Shown: positions 22,138 through 33,623 of the stretch, in pieces
Numbering within the stretch: the stretch's first letter is position 1
Layout: the number at the start of each line of letters is the position of its first letter
DNA from: Camillea tinctor
Lineage: Eukaryota; Ascomycota; Sordariomycetes; Xylariales; Xylariaceae
DNA length: 64,000 nt
Reading direction: 5' to 3'
Assembly (NCBI GenBank): GCA_022578605.1
Contig: MU394057.1
Span: forward strand, 796,916 to 860,915
Translations under genes and position numbers: made by a program
Notes under the pieces: generated by a model
Told to the model about the DNA's origin: nothing
Seen by the model: the letters and a program-made list of their open reading frames with translations, nothing else
Database searches by the model: none

Positions 22138-24553
22138 TCGGAAATCAAAACGGATGGGGGGTGAGAAACGATCTATTAAGTTGAAGGGCAGGATTCACTT
22201 CTTTTTACTTTCCTTGTTTTGTTTTTCCTTTTTAACGATATGCTACGATGAATGACATGCTACGTTGGTTCGTAGTAACGAACGAATCTAACCTGCATCA
22301 TCGATTCCCAAAATTATCTATGACGAGTTTGTACATACACTACACCGGAAATATAACGTACAAAAAGCAACAAAAGGGGGCAAACAAAAATCCACCGGAG
22401 AGGAGAGGAGCATGGTACAAACTTCCAATGACAAATGAATCTGATCTTAAAAAAAAAAAGAAGAAAACAAGAAAAAATCCTACGGGTTTCTATCGTTACG
22501 GGTTACTTTCTATTTATTATCATCGATGCCGTTGATTTGTCTCTCCAACTTCTTTTCTTCCTTGCCTTGTCTTTTTTATTTATACGATGTACTGGGAGGA
22601 GGCAAACGGCAAGGGAAGGGCAGGGAAGATATGGAATAGGAATAGTTATGGGAAAGGGTCAATTAAGGAAGTTGATTTTTTTTATTCTTTTTCCTTTTTT
22701 TTTAGTTTTATTTATTCGGTCGTTCTTTTTTTTTCCGGGGGAACAAATGCTCTTACGATGATTACTTAGGTAGTTATTGAAAAAATAAAAAAATATGAAT
22801 CTGAAAAAAAAAGAATGAAAAAAGAAAACGGAAATTGTGAGAACCAGATTGAAATGTGCTCTGATTTCTTTCTGCTCCTTTCTGACTATTGAACTGGGGA
22901 TAGATGAGACCAGGTGTATGAGGCTGTGAGGGACCAGAGACTATAGTCCCAGTCGACGACGCCCAACCGTCATACTGCTTGGTTTGCGATAGGAGGTGAG
23001 AATAATGATTCCATCGCCAACTATTAAAGTTGGCGATGGATCGCTGACAGCCTGAATGAAGGAAGTGTATTGAGCTGGATAGATAACTCAAGAACTAAGT
23101 TGTCTCGGTGACCAGATGTCGGTGACAGAGAGAACTATATAGTCCTTAGTTGCCTAATGCAGCTAAAGGTTCTTGGTTCTTGGTTCTTCTAGTCATTTCT
23201 TCGTGAATGGTTTGTGGGAGGGAGGGTAACTCAGGAGAAGTGTCAACAAGGGGGGTTCTTCTGGTAACCATAACTATACTGACTAAGCAGAGACCTAACT
23301 AACTAGTAGCATCTCGGGTGCTGCATGTGATACATACTTGTTCGTGGGTTATATATAAAAGGGGCTTCTCGTCGCGAGATTTCTTGGTTCGAAGAGGGCT
23401 GGTGAATACTATTGTTAGCTTCAACTACCTACCTATTGTTTTGCTTAATTGATGTTTCCTCCCTTCCTCCATCTTTTTTCCTGCTCAACTTCTAGTTAGA
23501 CGGCTAGATGAAATTGATTGTTTAGAGAAAAAGAATTTGATAGGAGGAGAGCGAAGATATCTCTCATTGATATATTGTGAACTTTGCGGCACGTTGGCGT
23601 TATTTGTTTTAATTTGGACTTCTAACTAGGTTTACAAAGTTAGCTTTCGAGGGGCGGAGGGGGATATTGATTTGCTTGTAGATGTAAAAAGTTGTTTAAA
23701 AACGAATTCTACCTATGAGTGTTAGCATGTACGCGTATCTATTAGTACCTAAGTTCATGTAGGTAAGAAGTGGTAGGCGTTAAGGAGGTATTATAGCTTA
23801 TATCTAGGTATCATTCTATTGGGATTACGAGAACGATGGATGCATTCACGATAAGCTTCAATGACGCAATTGGACCTCGGGGCCTCGTGACTTATCGGAA
23901 ATGTGTGTTAGATGGAGTAGGGTAGGAAATTGGGGGCTAAGGTGATTTGTCGTCTAGCAATAGTGAATGGGAGTTAGCAGTAGTATTCATTGCTGTCGGG
24001 AACGCTATTCATCTTGGGGTTGGAGGAATTGGTCTCTCTGGTCATGTCTAGACAACTCTCCCTGGCCTAGTCTCGTAGTGTCCTGTATTGCCTTCTTATC
24101 AGAAAGTGACTCAGTATTGTATTTCCGAACGCTTCTGGCCATGAGGGGAAAAAAAAGACACATGTGCAAACGCGCGCGGCTTACTTACGCAGAAGGTATA
24201 CCCACGGTCGCAAATATCGTATGATAAAATCTCAAGCAAGAAGTTGCTAGCGACTCCCTTTCATTTATCCAAGCGGTTCCGGAATGAGAGACCCGCTGTA
24301 ACTCGACCTCTACTATTCTAGTTGAGAGGTTGAGAACTAGGGGCAGGGGAGGAAGAAGAAAGAAAGTAAGAGAGTAAGGTAGGTGACAGCCTGCCCCACA
24401 CACACGGGTTACATTCTATTCCCTTTTATCGTATGAGGGTCTATAATTGCTACATATCGTGGAATGCGTTTGGGGACGGTGAATTTTTGTTAGTGCCAAT
24501 GTAGTTAGATTAGAAGCTTGCTCATATTCGATAGCCTCGATCTACGCGTCCCC
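22138..24553. other. Intergenic between pacC and the MFS gene
   Basis: No gene is supported. It contains purine- and pyrimidine-rich low-complexity DNA (22448-22480, 22676-22735, 22775-22830), a perfect hairpin at 23010-23040 and a 7-bp tandem GGTTCTT repeat near 23169-23189. Parts may belong to the pacC 3' UTR or the MFS promoter. Confidence 0.5.
23010..23040. other. Perfect 13-bp hairpin with 5-base loop
   Basis: Left arm 23010-23022 (TCCATCGCCAACT), loop ATTAA, right arm 23028-23040, all 13 pairs Watson-Crick. It lies about 870 bp after the pacC stop in otherwise low-complexity DNA. It could be a small RNA stem, a 3' end structure or part of an inverted-repeat relic. Confidence 0.6.
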
Positions 24554-26141
24554 ATGGCTCCCGATGAGATCGAGCCAAACTCCCTACACGCCAGGGGTAA
24601 GCTCGACATAACGGCTAGCACCCCCGGGAAGACCAGCACGAATAGCAGCCCGATCATAGACGGGGAAGCGGAGAGGCGATATGTCCGGAAGTTAGACCTC
24701 GTCGTTCTCCCGCTGCTTGGTAAGAGAATAGCTGCGATATATTAGCTTGAAGTGGGAAAAAGAACTGCCCCTAGGCTCACGAGGTACTTCGCAGGGATAA
24801 TCTACTTTACGCATTCGCTCGACCGAGCGAATCTGGGGAATGCTAAGACGGCCAACTTGGAGGCAGATATTGGTCTCGTAGGAGACCAGTATTCGCTTAT
24901 ACTGGTGTTCTTCTATATTCCCTATGGCACGTTGAACGTGCCCCTATCAATCCTCGCGCGCCGGCACAATCCGGCGGTGGTAATACCGGTGCTCATGTGC
25001 TTCTGGGGAACTATTTCGGTGGCGTCGGCGGCGGCTTCGGGGTTTGCGGGGATTCTGGTCGCACGAATCTGCTTAGGGGCTGTCGAGGCAGGATTCTTCC
25101 CCTGCGCTACATACTATCTCAGCTTATTCTATCGACCCGAGGAGCTGGCCAAGCGTATCAGTTTGTTCTACATGATGGGGTTCGTGGCGAACGCCTTCAG
25201 TGGGCTGATTGCGTGGAGCGTCTTTCAATGGCACGGAAATCTCCATGTAAGTGCTGCTTGCTGGTGGGATCGAGGTGATTCAAGGTGCTTAGGGTGCTCA
25301 GGGTGCTGACAGATGTTTTACCACTTTATAGAACTGGCAGTATCTCTTCATTATAGAGGGCAGCATGACCTGTTTCCTAGCCATCGTGGCCTTCTTTCTC
25401 CTCCCTCGCTCCATAGGATCGTCGAGGTATTTTGATGCGTCGGAGAGAGAGGTGGCCAGGTGCCGCGCTGAAGAGTCGGCACAACTTGAACCAGAGGTCT
25501 TTGCTTGGCGCTCTACGCTGTTGCCGCTTTTTGGACTCCAGACCTGGCTATATGGTGCTATGGCCATGTGCTATGGTGTGGCATGTGCCTCGGTGTCTAA
25601 CTTTCTGCCGACAATGATCAAGCGACTCACTACAGACACGGTGAAGGCGAACCTGTACACGATAGCGCCAAATCTATCAGGTGCCGTGTTCATCACGGTA
25701 GTATGCATGGTCTCAGACTACCTCCTGCAACGAGCTCTCTTGATCGTGCTTAGCACTGCCGTGAGCATGGTAGGGTTTGTTTTGCTAGGGTCGCTAGACC
25801 TCACCCGTCTCGTCGAGGTTGGATATTTCTGTACGTTCCTGATCACCTTTGGTACGTTCACTTCTGCCGTGTTAGTGCCGGCGTGGGTTTCAGGGAACAT
25901 CGTCTCTCGTTCTGGGCGTGCGACGGTCTTGGGGCTTATCTCTGGGTTACAAAACCTAGGGGGGATCATCAGCAGCTTGTCATTCCGATCCGAGGATGCG
26001 CCGGTATACAGACCGGCTCTGATCACAAGTGGTGTATTCCAGGGTTGTGTCTTTGTTCTTGCGGCCGGAGTATGGGTTTGGTACCGGCGACAGAACAGGA
26101 TACTCGGACAAAATGGCGATACCTTTCGCTATGTGCTATAA
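24554..26141 (+). CDS. MFS transporter, anion:cation symporter (Dal5/Tna1-type)
   Basis: Proton-coupled plasma membrane carrier. Relatives in this fungal family take up allantoate, nicotinate, pantothenate and similar organic anions. Exons 24554-24719, 24795-25246 and 25332-26141 give 475 residues. After a polar N-terminus comes RRYVRKLDLVVLPLL, then YFTHSLDRANLGNAKTANLEADIGL (the family signature in helix 1-2), IPYGTLNVPLSIL, ICLGAVEAGFFPCATYYLSLFYRPEELAKRISLFY and NWQYLFIIEGSMTC. About 12 hydrophobic segments can be traced. The C-terminal half is a normal length. The exact substrate cannot be read from sequence. The ATG at 24554 is the first in frame. Confidence 0.9.
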
Positions 26142-27884
26142 CAAATTAGACTTGACCTGGCTTGACTTGACTTTGTGATAGGTCAAGGCATGGATATGGA
26201 AGAGGAAGAGATAGAGAGATGTAGAGATGTGAAGATAGAAAGAGAGAAAAGAGAGTTTGTGTCTCTGACCAAAACCCAAAGTTGACAACGGTAACCTACC
26301 AAGGAAGGAATAGTTGGGTTATGTTGTTACATAGGTACTTTGAAGTGGAGAATATTGGATTTTGAGTTGTAAATGCGCATTTGCAAAAAAGACCATGAAG
26401 CAATTATATGGATTTGTGGAAAGCGCATGTCGATCAGAAGCTCCAGCCCGTGAGAAGAAGCTGGGAAGCTGTGGGAAGCTGTGGGTACTGTGGGAATTTA
26501 CATACAACTTACATGCATGAAATGTTACGGTTAACTAGGGGACCCAGCAGTAAGTAGGGTACCTAATTAGGGTACCTAAGGTTAACTAGTTTGTTCGTTT
26601 TAGTACATATATTCCGTACATATTTAGGTACATAGGTGCGTAACTAGCTGAACTTAAGGTAAGAAACTCAAAAGGCGTTACCCGTGAAATAAACAGTAAA
26701 ATCATTACCTAGGTACCTAAGTACAAGATAACCCAAAAACAAAACCCTCCCCCGAAAAAAGATTCCGTTTTGTTCTGTTTTATAGCGGCAACTAAAAAAA
26801 AGTTTTAGAGTACTAGGTTGTGCTAGGAGGATCCCTGAATATCTAAATCAATTCTTATAATCAACCAATAAGAAGCCATGATTTATGCCCCTCGAACCCT
26901 TACCTTTTCTTTTTCTTTTTCTCGATGAGAGGACCCTAGACTTTAAAATTTTAGGGGTCGTTACAACCCCCCCTCATCCCACCTAACCCCCTCCCACCAC
27001 CTCCCACCCCCTCCATAAGTTCTGAGAAGCACAAGCACAAGCACAACCATCTCTTCCTTACCCACCACATATACACCACACCATACCATACCTCACACCA
27101 CCCACACCCACACACGACAACTCGCACAAAGCTATACGCATCCTTCCATTCTCAATCACCCCAACGATACCATTCTGTACACAGACACGTTGCCCAATAA
27201 CCCTGCCGATCTATACCGCAGTTATCTGTCTTTACTGCCAGTTCATTGGTTGTTGCTCGTGTCTGCGATTATTTTTTTTTTGCATCGTGCTGCCGGACTG
27301 ATCTCAGTTGTCTATCGGTTGCCCATCACACGCAAGGATTTCTCTCTCTCTCTCTCTTTTTTCTTCTTCTTTTTTTTTCTTTTTTTCTTTTTTAATTCTT
27401 CCTCCATCCCCTTTTATCTCTCTTATTTCTCTATCATCTATAGAGATATCTGAAGCGGGCGCGCTGCCCCTCATTTCCAGGATCTCGCGGTTATCAGGTT
27501 ATCCGGAATAATCCCATTCTACATGGCGGCTTGATATTCCACTATCGCATGTGTAGTTCTTTTTTTGCGTACGTATGGCCGCTGATCGTCCATCCCCTCC
27601 ATAGCCTATATATACACCCATACACATACATACACACATACAACATATAAATACTCTATATATCTTTATATGTATATATCTATATATACATATTTAGGTG
27701 TATGACTCTAGCTTGCCTTACCTACGGTATGAGTCCCGCTTCACCTGCATGATTCCTTTTGTTCCTGGCTTGCTAAGTATGACGGCCACCATCTAAGAAA
27801 AAAAAACAAATTAAAGAGAGAAACACAAAGTGACACTGTGTTGCTCCCTGTTCCCGCAAACCGGGCCGTCGTCAGCGCTGCACC
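26142..27884. other. Intergenic with low-complexity DNA and probable promoter of the SET gene
   Basis: No gene is supported. Notable are tandem GTGGGAAGCT repeats near 26463-26485, a CCTAGGTA motif at 26708, a C-rich tract (about 26967-27015), a TC/T-rich tract (27341-27393) and TA-rich microsatellite DNA (about 27605-27700). The last parts are likely the SET gene leader. Confidence 0.5.
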
Positions 27885-29549
27885 ATGAACGGAAACGATG
27901 AGGAGCCCGACTCGCGCATTGAGGCTCTTCTGCTGCAACGTCAGTCTTTGACCGATAAGTTGCTGGAGAGCCCATATGACCTCGTCCTCTATCTGGAGCG
28001 CGCCCTGGTCTATGCTGACCTGGGCTACCCTGACCTGGCTGCCGGGGATGCTTACCGCGCCTTATTACTGACCGATGAGGTTCGCGATGAGAGTTTCGAA
28101 TATCATGATCGAGCTCTTGAGGCCTTGAGCGCCTATTCCAAAGGTCCGCTTCTAGAGATGCTCAATTTTGGCTCGTTATCCGGGAGCCAGTCTCGTTTAT
28201 CTAACTTAGACGGCGTGCAGGACATGTCTGCTTTCGCCTCCCTTGTATCTGTCCGATGTTTTCAGATTTTATCTTTGAGCCTACTGTTGTGCGGGTGTCT
28301 AAAAAGCGCCTACAATTTCTGTGAGCGTGGGCTCGCGATTGCGCCCGACAACCAGGAGCTCAACAATACAATGGCCCATATTCGTACTGTCGCCGAGCGC
28401 AGGACCCGGAAGCCGTTCGCAAATGTTAATAATCTCCCGGACTGGGGTATGGTCCGGCGTGAAGTGTATCCCTGGAACAGCTACGAGCCAGACCGGTTTT
28501 CGGACCAGTCCCTTAGTTTCCTGAATAACGAGTTGGCCACCATGGCCCCTAAATGTACTATCCAGGTCGCGCAACTGCCTGTGTTGCTAGGGGGTGCCAG
28601 TCGTACAGACAACTACGAAATTATTCCGACCTGCAACCAGCTCGGGGTTTTTGCCAAGGAGGATATCGCGCCTGGGGAGGACGTGCTGGTGGAGTACTCG
28701 TTGGTCACTGCCAACAACCGTCTCAAAGACATGGTCTGCGACGCCTGTAGCGGGGAGCTTCCACCTCTGGGTAGCGAATCACCGGCTCTCAGCTGCCCCG
28801 ATTGCAGCGATACTGTCTTCTGCGACCAGTATTGCTTTGATAAAGCGCAGGAGCTCTACCACCCCGCCGTATGTGACAAGGATGTTGATTCGATCGCCAA
28901 AGACCCCGATGCCAAAGATGCCGATGAGACCCTCCATCTCCTCCTCTTAGCCCGCCTGCTTGCCATGGCAGCCCACCAAGACATACACCCCTTAGATGTC
29001 AGCCAGATTAAGTATATCTGGGGTGACTTCGTCTCTTCCAGATCCAATGAAATCAACTTATCGCCCAAGGCGGGTCCTCCTCCCGATTGGACTCTCCCCT
29101 TTTCCTTCACTTACAACATTGAAACACCGTTGCACATACTCGAAAAGATGGATATTGACATTTATGCTACCGTTGCGCACTACGACCTATGGGTCTTCAA
29201 TACGTTGTACAGCAAGTTCCGTGGTACGGCCTCGGCACGCAAGAACCCGAGGGACGGGAGACCTGATGTAGCTGCGGTGCATCCTTTCTGGTGCCTCGCG
29301 AACCACGACTGTAACCCAAATGTTACCTGGGAGTGGGGTGGACGCATGGTACTCAAAGCGAGGGAGAGGCGTGTGGTCGGGAATGCACCGGGAGGTATAA
29401 AACGTGGCGAGGAGATTCTTAATCACTATTGCGATGTAGACCTGCCTGTCCAAGCGCGCAGGGAGTGGGCGTGCGGTTCTCTTGGCGGCTGGTGCATGTG
29501 CCAGCGTTGCAGAGATGAAGCCGGTGTTATTGCCGGCTCTGACGGATGA
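27885..29549 (+). CDS. SET-domain protein with TPR-like N-terminus and MYND-type zinc finger
   Basis: Likely protein lysine methyltransferase or SET-derived regulator, intronless, 554 residues. Residues about 10-160 are helical and TPR-like (YLERALVYADLGYPDLAAGDAYRALLL, LKSAYNFCERGLAIAPDNQE). The SET part begins with QLGVFAKEDIAPGEDVLVEYSL. It is interrupted, as in SMYD/Set5-type proteins, by a Cys-rich insert at about 285-325 (CDAC, CPDC, FCDQYC, H-x3-C). The core motif LANHDCNPNVTWEW is at about 471, EEILNHYCD at about 508, and a post-SET Cys cluster (CGSLGGWCMCQRC) is at the C-terminus. Substrate and location are not inferable. The ATG is the first in frame after a leader rich in stops. 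Confidence 0.9.
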   Translation: MNGNDEEPDSRIEALLLQRQSLTDKLLESPYDLVLYLERALVYADLGYPDLAAGDAYRALLLTDEVRDESFEYHDRALEALSAYSKGPLLEMLNFGSLSGSQSRLSNLDGVQDMSAFASLVSVRCFQILSLSLLLCGCLKSAYNFCERGLAIAPDNQELNNTMAHIRTVAERRTRKPFANVNNLPDWGMVRREVYPWNSYEPDRFSDQSLSFLNNELATMAPKCTIQVAQLPVLLGGASRTDNYEIIPTCNQLGVFAKEDIAPGEDVLVEYSLVTANNRLKDMVCDACSGELPPLGSESPALSCPDCSDTVFCDQYCFDKAQELYHPAVCDKDVDSIAKDPDAKDADETLHLLLLARLLAMAAHQDIHPLDVSQIKYIWGDFVSSRSNEINLSPKAGPPPDWTLPFSFTYNIETPLHILEKMDIDIYATVAHYDLWVFNTLYSKFRGTASARKNPRDGRPDVAAVHPFWCLANHDCNPNVTWEWGGRMVLKARERRVVGNAPGGIKRGEEILNHYCDVDLPVQARREWACGSLGGWCMCQRCRDEAGVIAGSDG

Positions 29550-30910
29550 TCGATGGTGTGGTTCATCATCCGTACCTGCTTACCTCAACAAATCGACATT
29601 AGACGCTAGTAGGGAGCGAGTTTCGGTTCTGTCATGATTATATACGTGTCATGTCTGCCAACTCGATGCCGCCCGATAAGTTGGCGTAAACTACCTACCT
29701 GGTGCAAGCTCTCCGGGAAAGGGGCACAAGATGCCTGGAGAGACAACCAGGGGCAACCTGGGGCAACCTGATGAGAAGACCTTGCCGCTTCCTTCAGCGC
29801 CTGTTCCGGACCATAGAACCGGCGAAACCTCACCTCTTCGTCGACCTCTACATGTGATAATATAAAGTGTCGGCCTGGAGCCAACGATCGTAGGACGTCC
29901 ATTTAACCCCTAACTAGACATTCTCATTCCGCATACGAGTCCTGAATCTCTCCTTATCCTATCCAGCAATACACAATGATGGGATCATGTCGCACATAAA
30001 TGAAAAAAACCCAAAAGAGAAAAGAAAAGAAAAAAGAAGAAAAAACTAGGAAACAAGACCTTGCCACAGTTTAAGCAAACGTGTATTACAAAATCACGGA
30101 TGGAAACCAATAGCAGTCTCTCTCTAATACAGTGATACGACGCACAAGTCAGTTGTAAGGAATCAATGTCAGCTTCATACTACTGCTAGTGCTTAGTCTC
30201 TTATAGAAGGAAACTAGCAGCTTGAATCCCATTTCAATGGTTTCAAAGTCTTCGCCAATGATTTTGCGTCCCCTGTGAAACATATAGTTGCATCCAAAGA
30301 CAGTAATCACTTATAAGCCTACAGAGTTTGACTGTATGTTATTCTTTCCCGGGTTGAGTAACTATCTAGGTAGGTTCCTTATCCCTTCCTATATTTTGAC
30401 ATGGCTCGCATATCGAGGTAATCGGGTCTATGCGGGCAGTTCATAGATGAATAGCGTTTGATAGATTAACCCAAGAAGAATATATAGGTAGATAGGTAGT
30501 TTCGTCTATGTAATATCCTGTGCCTACAAGAACTGATATGCTCTTGCTGGATTGAGTGTGAATAGGAGACGGGTGTTCAATCCACCTTCCTCGTCAAATA
30601 AGGGGCTACTGTGAACCAGGCTTTTTAGATACAAATGGATGTGCATACTTCGCTCACATCAATACATCCAAAGCTCCTAGGGTAGAAGATAATATTATAA
30701 TACCTAGTAAAAAATCCACCCATTTCGTTCATTGACAAGTACATTATATACTGGGAGATGAAATAGCCATTACAAGAAAACCTATCTATCATTCGTTTTC
30801 TAGACCCTTTTCGCCCTCAACCCGTACTACCGAACCGGAGACTGTTTCTACCTACCATTCTTACTACTAACCCCTGACCAGACCAACCACCACCACCATC
30901 CTCCGTAAAC
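29550..30910. other. Intergenic, no gene seen
   Basis: AT-rich and purine-rich DNA. A short minus-strand frame at about 30165-30285 after a CAG could be a terminal exon, but I find no upstream partner. A repeated GGGGCAACCTG occurs at about 29749-29770. Confidence 0.4.
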
Positions 30911-31813
30911 ATGCGCCTCAATCCCACCGCCCTCTTCTTCCCATGGACCTTCCTCCTCCTCCTCACGAAAAGGGGCACATGCGCCGCTCCCCCCATCGCC
31001 TACGCCTGCCCCCCCGGCGCATGCCTCGCGGATCCCTAGAGGGACGTCTTCGCCTGGGCCGCCGCGTACAACGGCGCAGTCGTGTACCCCCGCGACCCAC
31101 CACCAGCGGTGCCGTTCGCCGGGGCCCCGTTCACGCCCCCGCCTCCAGTACCGGCTGCGGTTCTGCCCCCGTCTACGTCTCCACCCCATCTACCGGCTGC
31201 GGCGTTCGCGCCGCCGCGGACCCGGGCTACGACTACGACTGCGGATGTTGGTATTGATACGGCCACGACGGCTGTGGCGAAGAGAAGGAGAAGCTGGCCC
31301 CGCTCCTGGCTCGATACGCACACCGAGATGGAAATGGACTTGGACTACCCCCCGCCCCCCTCTACATCCCCGCCCCGTCTCCCCGCCGCGACGCACCCCC
31401 CACCCACCCCCACCGCGGCGCCTGCTCTGACGACGCCGCCCCAGACCATTTGGGCAGAGCCCCCGGCGCAGAGGAGGGTGTGCTGGCACGACGCGCTCGC
31501 GCACCTCTGCCGCGCGACGGGGGGGACAGGTATACAGCGCGCGAGGTTCAGGCTGCGCGGCTGGGACGGCTGGGGCGTCTTGACGTACGCGTGTGTGCCG
31601 GAGGATGGCAAGTTCGCGGAGGTGCCGTGGGTGCCGCTTGTGCCGGTGGCGCGGCGGGTGGAGGGGGGGATGGGGGAGGAGAGGGAGAGGGAGAGGGAGA
31701 GGGAGAGGGAGAGGGAGAGGGAAAGCGGGTGGGAGATGTGGTGGAAGGATCCTTTTGGACTCGCGTATGACTTTTATCCGCGGTTTGTGGATGCGGTTAT
31801 GGGGGTGGTGTAG
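30911..31813 (+). pseudogene. Secreted Pro-rich protein gene interrupted by an in-frame TAG
   Basis: The frame starts with a clear signal peptide (MRLNPTALFFPWTFLLLLLT, cleavage near TCA/AP). It runs 42 codons, meets TAG at 31037-31039, then stays open in the same frame to TAG at 31811-31813, a total of 301 codons. The downstream part has a Pro/Thr-rich linker, an ordered block with CWHDALAHLC, RFRLRGWDGWGVLTYACVPEDG and WEMWWKDPFGLAYDFYPRF, and an (ER)n run from a GAGAGG repeat. No GT exists before the stop, so no intron can remove it. A CAG-to-TAG transition would explain it. I do not recognise the family. It could also be a sequencing error or a stop that is read through. Confidence 0.6.
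31676..31723. repeat. GAGAGG hexanucleotide repeat encoding Glu-Arg dipeptides
   Basis: About eight near-perfect GAGAGG units inside the broken secreted-protein gene give an ERERER run. Variation in unit number would keep frame. Confidence 0.85.
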
Positions 31814-32372
31814 GAGGTTGGACCGGGCTGGACCGGTCTGGTTGGGAGAATGGATTAGGGGAAAAGGGGGAGGGGAGGCTTGTCTCTTGAGGGGTGGGTA
31901 TTTGGGCAGGTCGAGCGGTTGGGTATCGGACATGCGCGTATGTTTTTCGTCGGACTTTGTTTAGCTTTTGATATTTGCTATTGTTGTAGTAGTTAGTAGC
32001 GGGAGCATGGGGGTTAGCTGTTCGGGGGACACCTGGGATGATATACTTACCTTTTCAAAGCGAAATAAATTGTTATATGAGCGTGGAACATGGTTGAATT
32101 ATGAATTATACTACTAGTTCATTTCTTGAGTTCTCTTCTTCGATTTTGAGGGACAGAAGTCTATTGAACACTTGAGAGAGCATATCTCCTGTGGTGGTAT
32201 AGTGTGTGGTTGTATTAATTCATATAAATCACAATTCCCTATGTATAAACCCACAACGCCACCATCCTGCCCAATCCCCCTTTATTCGCATACTCTTGAC
32301 ACCTCCCCAAACACTCAAGGACCGAAAAGAAAATTGAACCTCGACCTCATTATAAACGGTCAATGACGACGT
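31814..32372. other. Convergent intergenic region
   Basis: Between the broken secreted-protein gene and the CsbD-like gene. G-rich then AT-rich, with no coding signal; probably both 3' UTRs. Confidence 0.5.
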
Positions 32373-32755
32373 CTACTCCTGCCCAGGCTCCTTTGCGCTA
32401 GTGGTCCCCTCTTTTACCATGCCCTCGCAGCCCGTTAGCTCGCCCATCTTCTGCTCTACCTTGCCGTATCCCTGGGCCGATGCGTCGCGCGCCTCGCCGG
32501 CTGCCTTCATCGAGTCAACGGCGTGAGCCTTAGCCTGTTCGCCGGAGGCTGTCCAGGCTTGCGAGCCGGTGAGGTTGCCGATGGTGGACTATTGGGGGTG
32601 GAGGATGAGATGTTAGTTTCTTAATGTTGAAGCATAGATAATTCAGCTAGGTGAGTATGAAGCGGGCTCCTACTTACCTCTGCGGCTCCTTTTATGTACT
32701 CGGCGTGACCTCCGACGAGAGAGGGGGTCTGTTGGTTGTTGTTTGGGGAAGACAT
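32373..32755 (-). CDS. CsbD-like small stress protein (Hmp1-type)
   Basis: Exons 32678-32755 and 32373-32588 give 97 residues. The product is hydrophilic and helical with two similar blocks, YIKGAAESTIGNLTGS and YGKVEQKMGELTGCEGMVKEG, the pattern of CsbD-fold proteins. Fungal relatives are often labelled mismatched base pair and cruciform DNA recognition protein after Ustilago Hmp1. The bacterial members are general-stress proteins. The intron (GTAAGT...AATAG) is in phase 0. Function in this organism is inferred as stress-related only. Confidence 0.85.
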
Positions 32756-33623
32756 GGTGCTGTTAGCTGTGTGTTGATTGTTGGAATTAGTGGTATAAGT
32801 TACTATGTATACAATGTATGATATTATTTTATTTTATTTTATTTTTGAGTTTCTTATTTCCTCAATAATTTTAAGTGTTACTTTCGAACTAAAAGGTTAT
32901 TTGGAGACTTTTTATATGCCTAGGTACTCTTGTAAGACACCTGAGTACCTAGATAGGGCTTGTTGACGGGGGACATGACGTAAATCAAAGTCTACGACGT
33001 CAGTCCATACGTACCTAGGCTAGTAGTCTTATCCCCTTTTCTCGTAGCCCAAAACGGCAACTTTCCTCACCTTTAAGCTTCTCTAGCTGGTCACACATCC
33101 CCGCGGCAATCGAAGATCTGCGATGCAGCTAAGCAAGCTCCCTGGTTATTTTACCCATTTTGATACTTCAAGTGCTTAGCTATTTGTTGGAACTTGGCAA
33201 TAACTTGGAGATCTCTCGATTGGGGTTGGTGGCAAACCCGTTGTGTAGATTGATTATGACCTGGGCCTGGGCGGTGGATGACAATGGTGTTGTTCTTCCT
33301 CGAACCGAGAGTAGACAAAGTAGGATTGTAAGCTCAGATCGATTGTGATTACTACTACATGTCAGAATTCATATCTAACTCAGCTTGGAATGATGATGTC
33401 AAACATGTGCAACATATAGGAGGAACACAGTCATCATCTACAGGTTACTACTAAAGAGGTCCCGACAATACTTAATCACACCAAACAATGGCATATCTCC
33501 AAATCTTGAACAATCGTTTTCTAACTTCCACTGCAAAAAAAAAACCCGAAATATCCCACCTTTAACTATATGTAAACCATTTCCAGCTGACAAGACATCA
33601 AAGAAATCAATATCAAAATTGAT
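32756..33623. other. Divergent intergenic region between the CsbD-like and MAPEG genes
   Basis: No gene is supported. CCTAGGTA (32929) and TACCTAGG (33012) motifs and an ATTTT microsatellite (about 32826-32845) are seen. It probably holds both promoters. Confidence 0.45.

Noticed and set aside
27190..27511. Short plus-strand frames before the SET gene
   Set aside because: Encoded by the TC/T-rich leader tract; composition-driven Ser/Leu/Phe runs.
30165..30285. Minus-strand 41-codon frame after a CAG, possible terminal exon
   Set aside because: No upstream exon with a start and matching phase could be found.
31190..31933. 247-codon minus-strand frame opposite the broken secreted-protein gene
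   Set aside because: It is Pro/Arg-rich as expected for the antisense of GC-rich Pro-coding DNA, has no signal or domain, and its end lies in the 3' flank.
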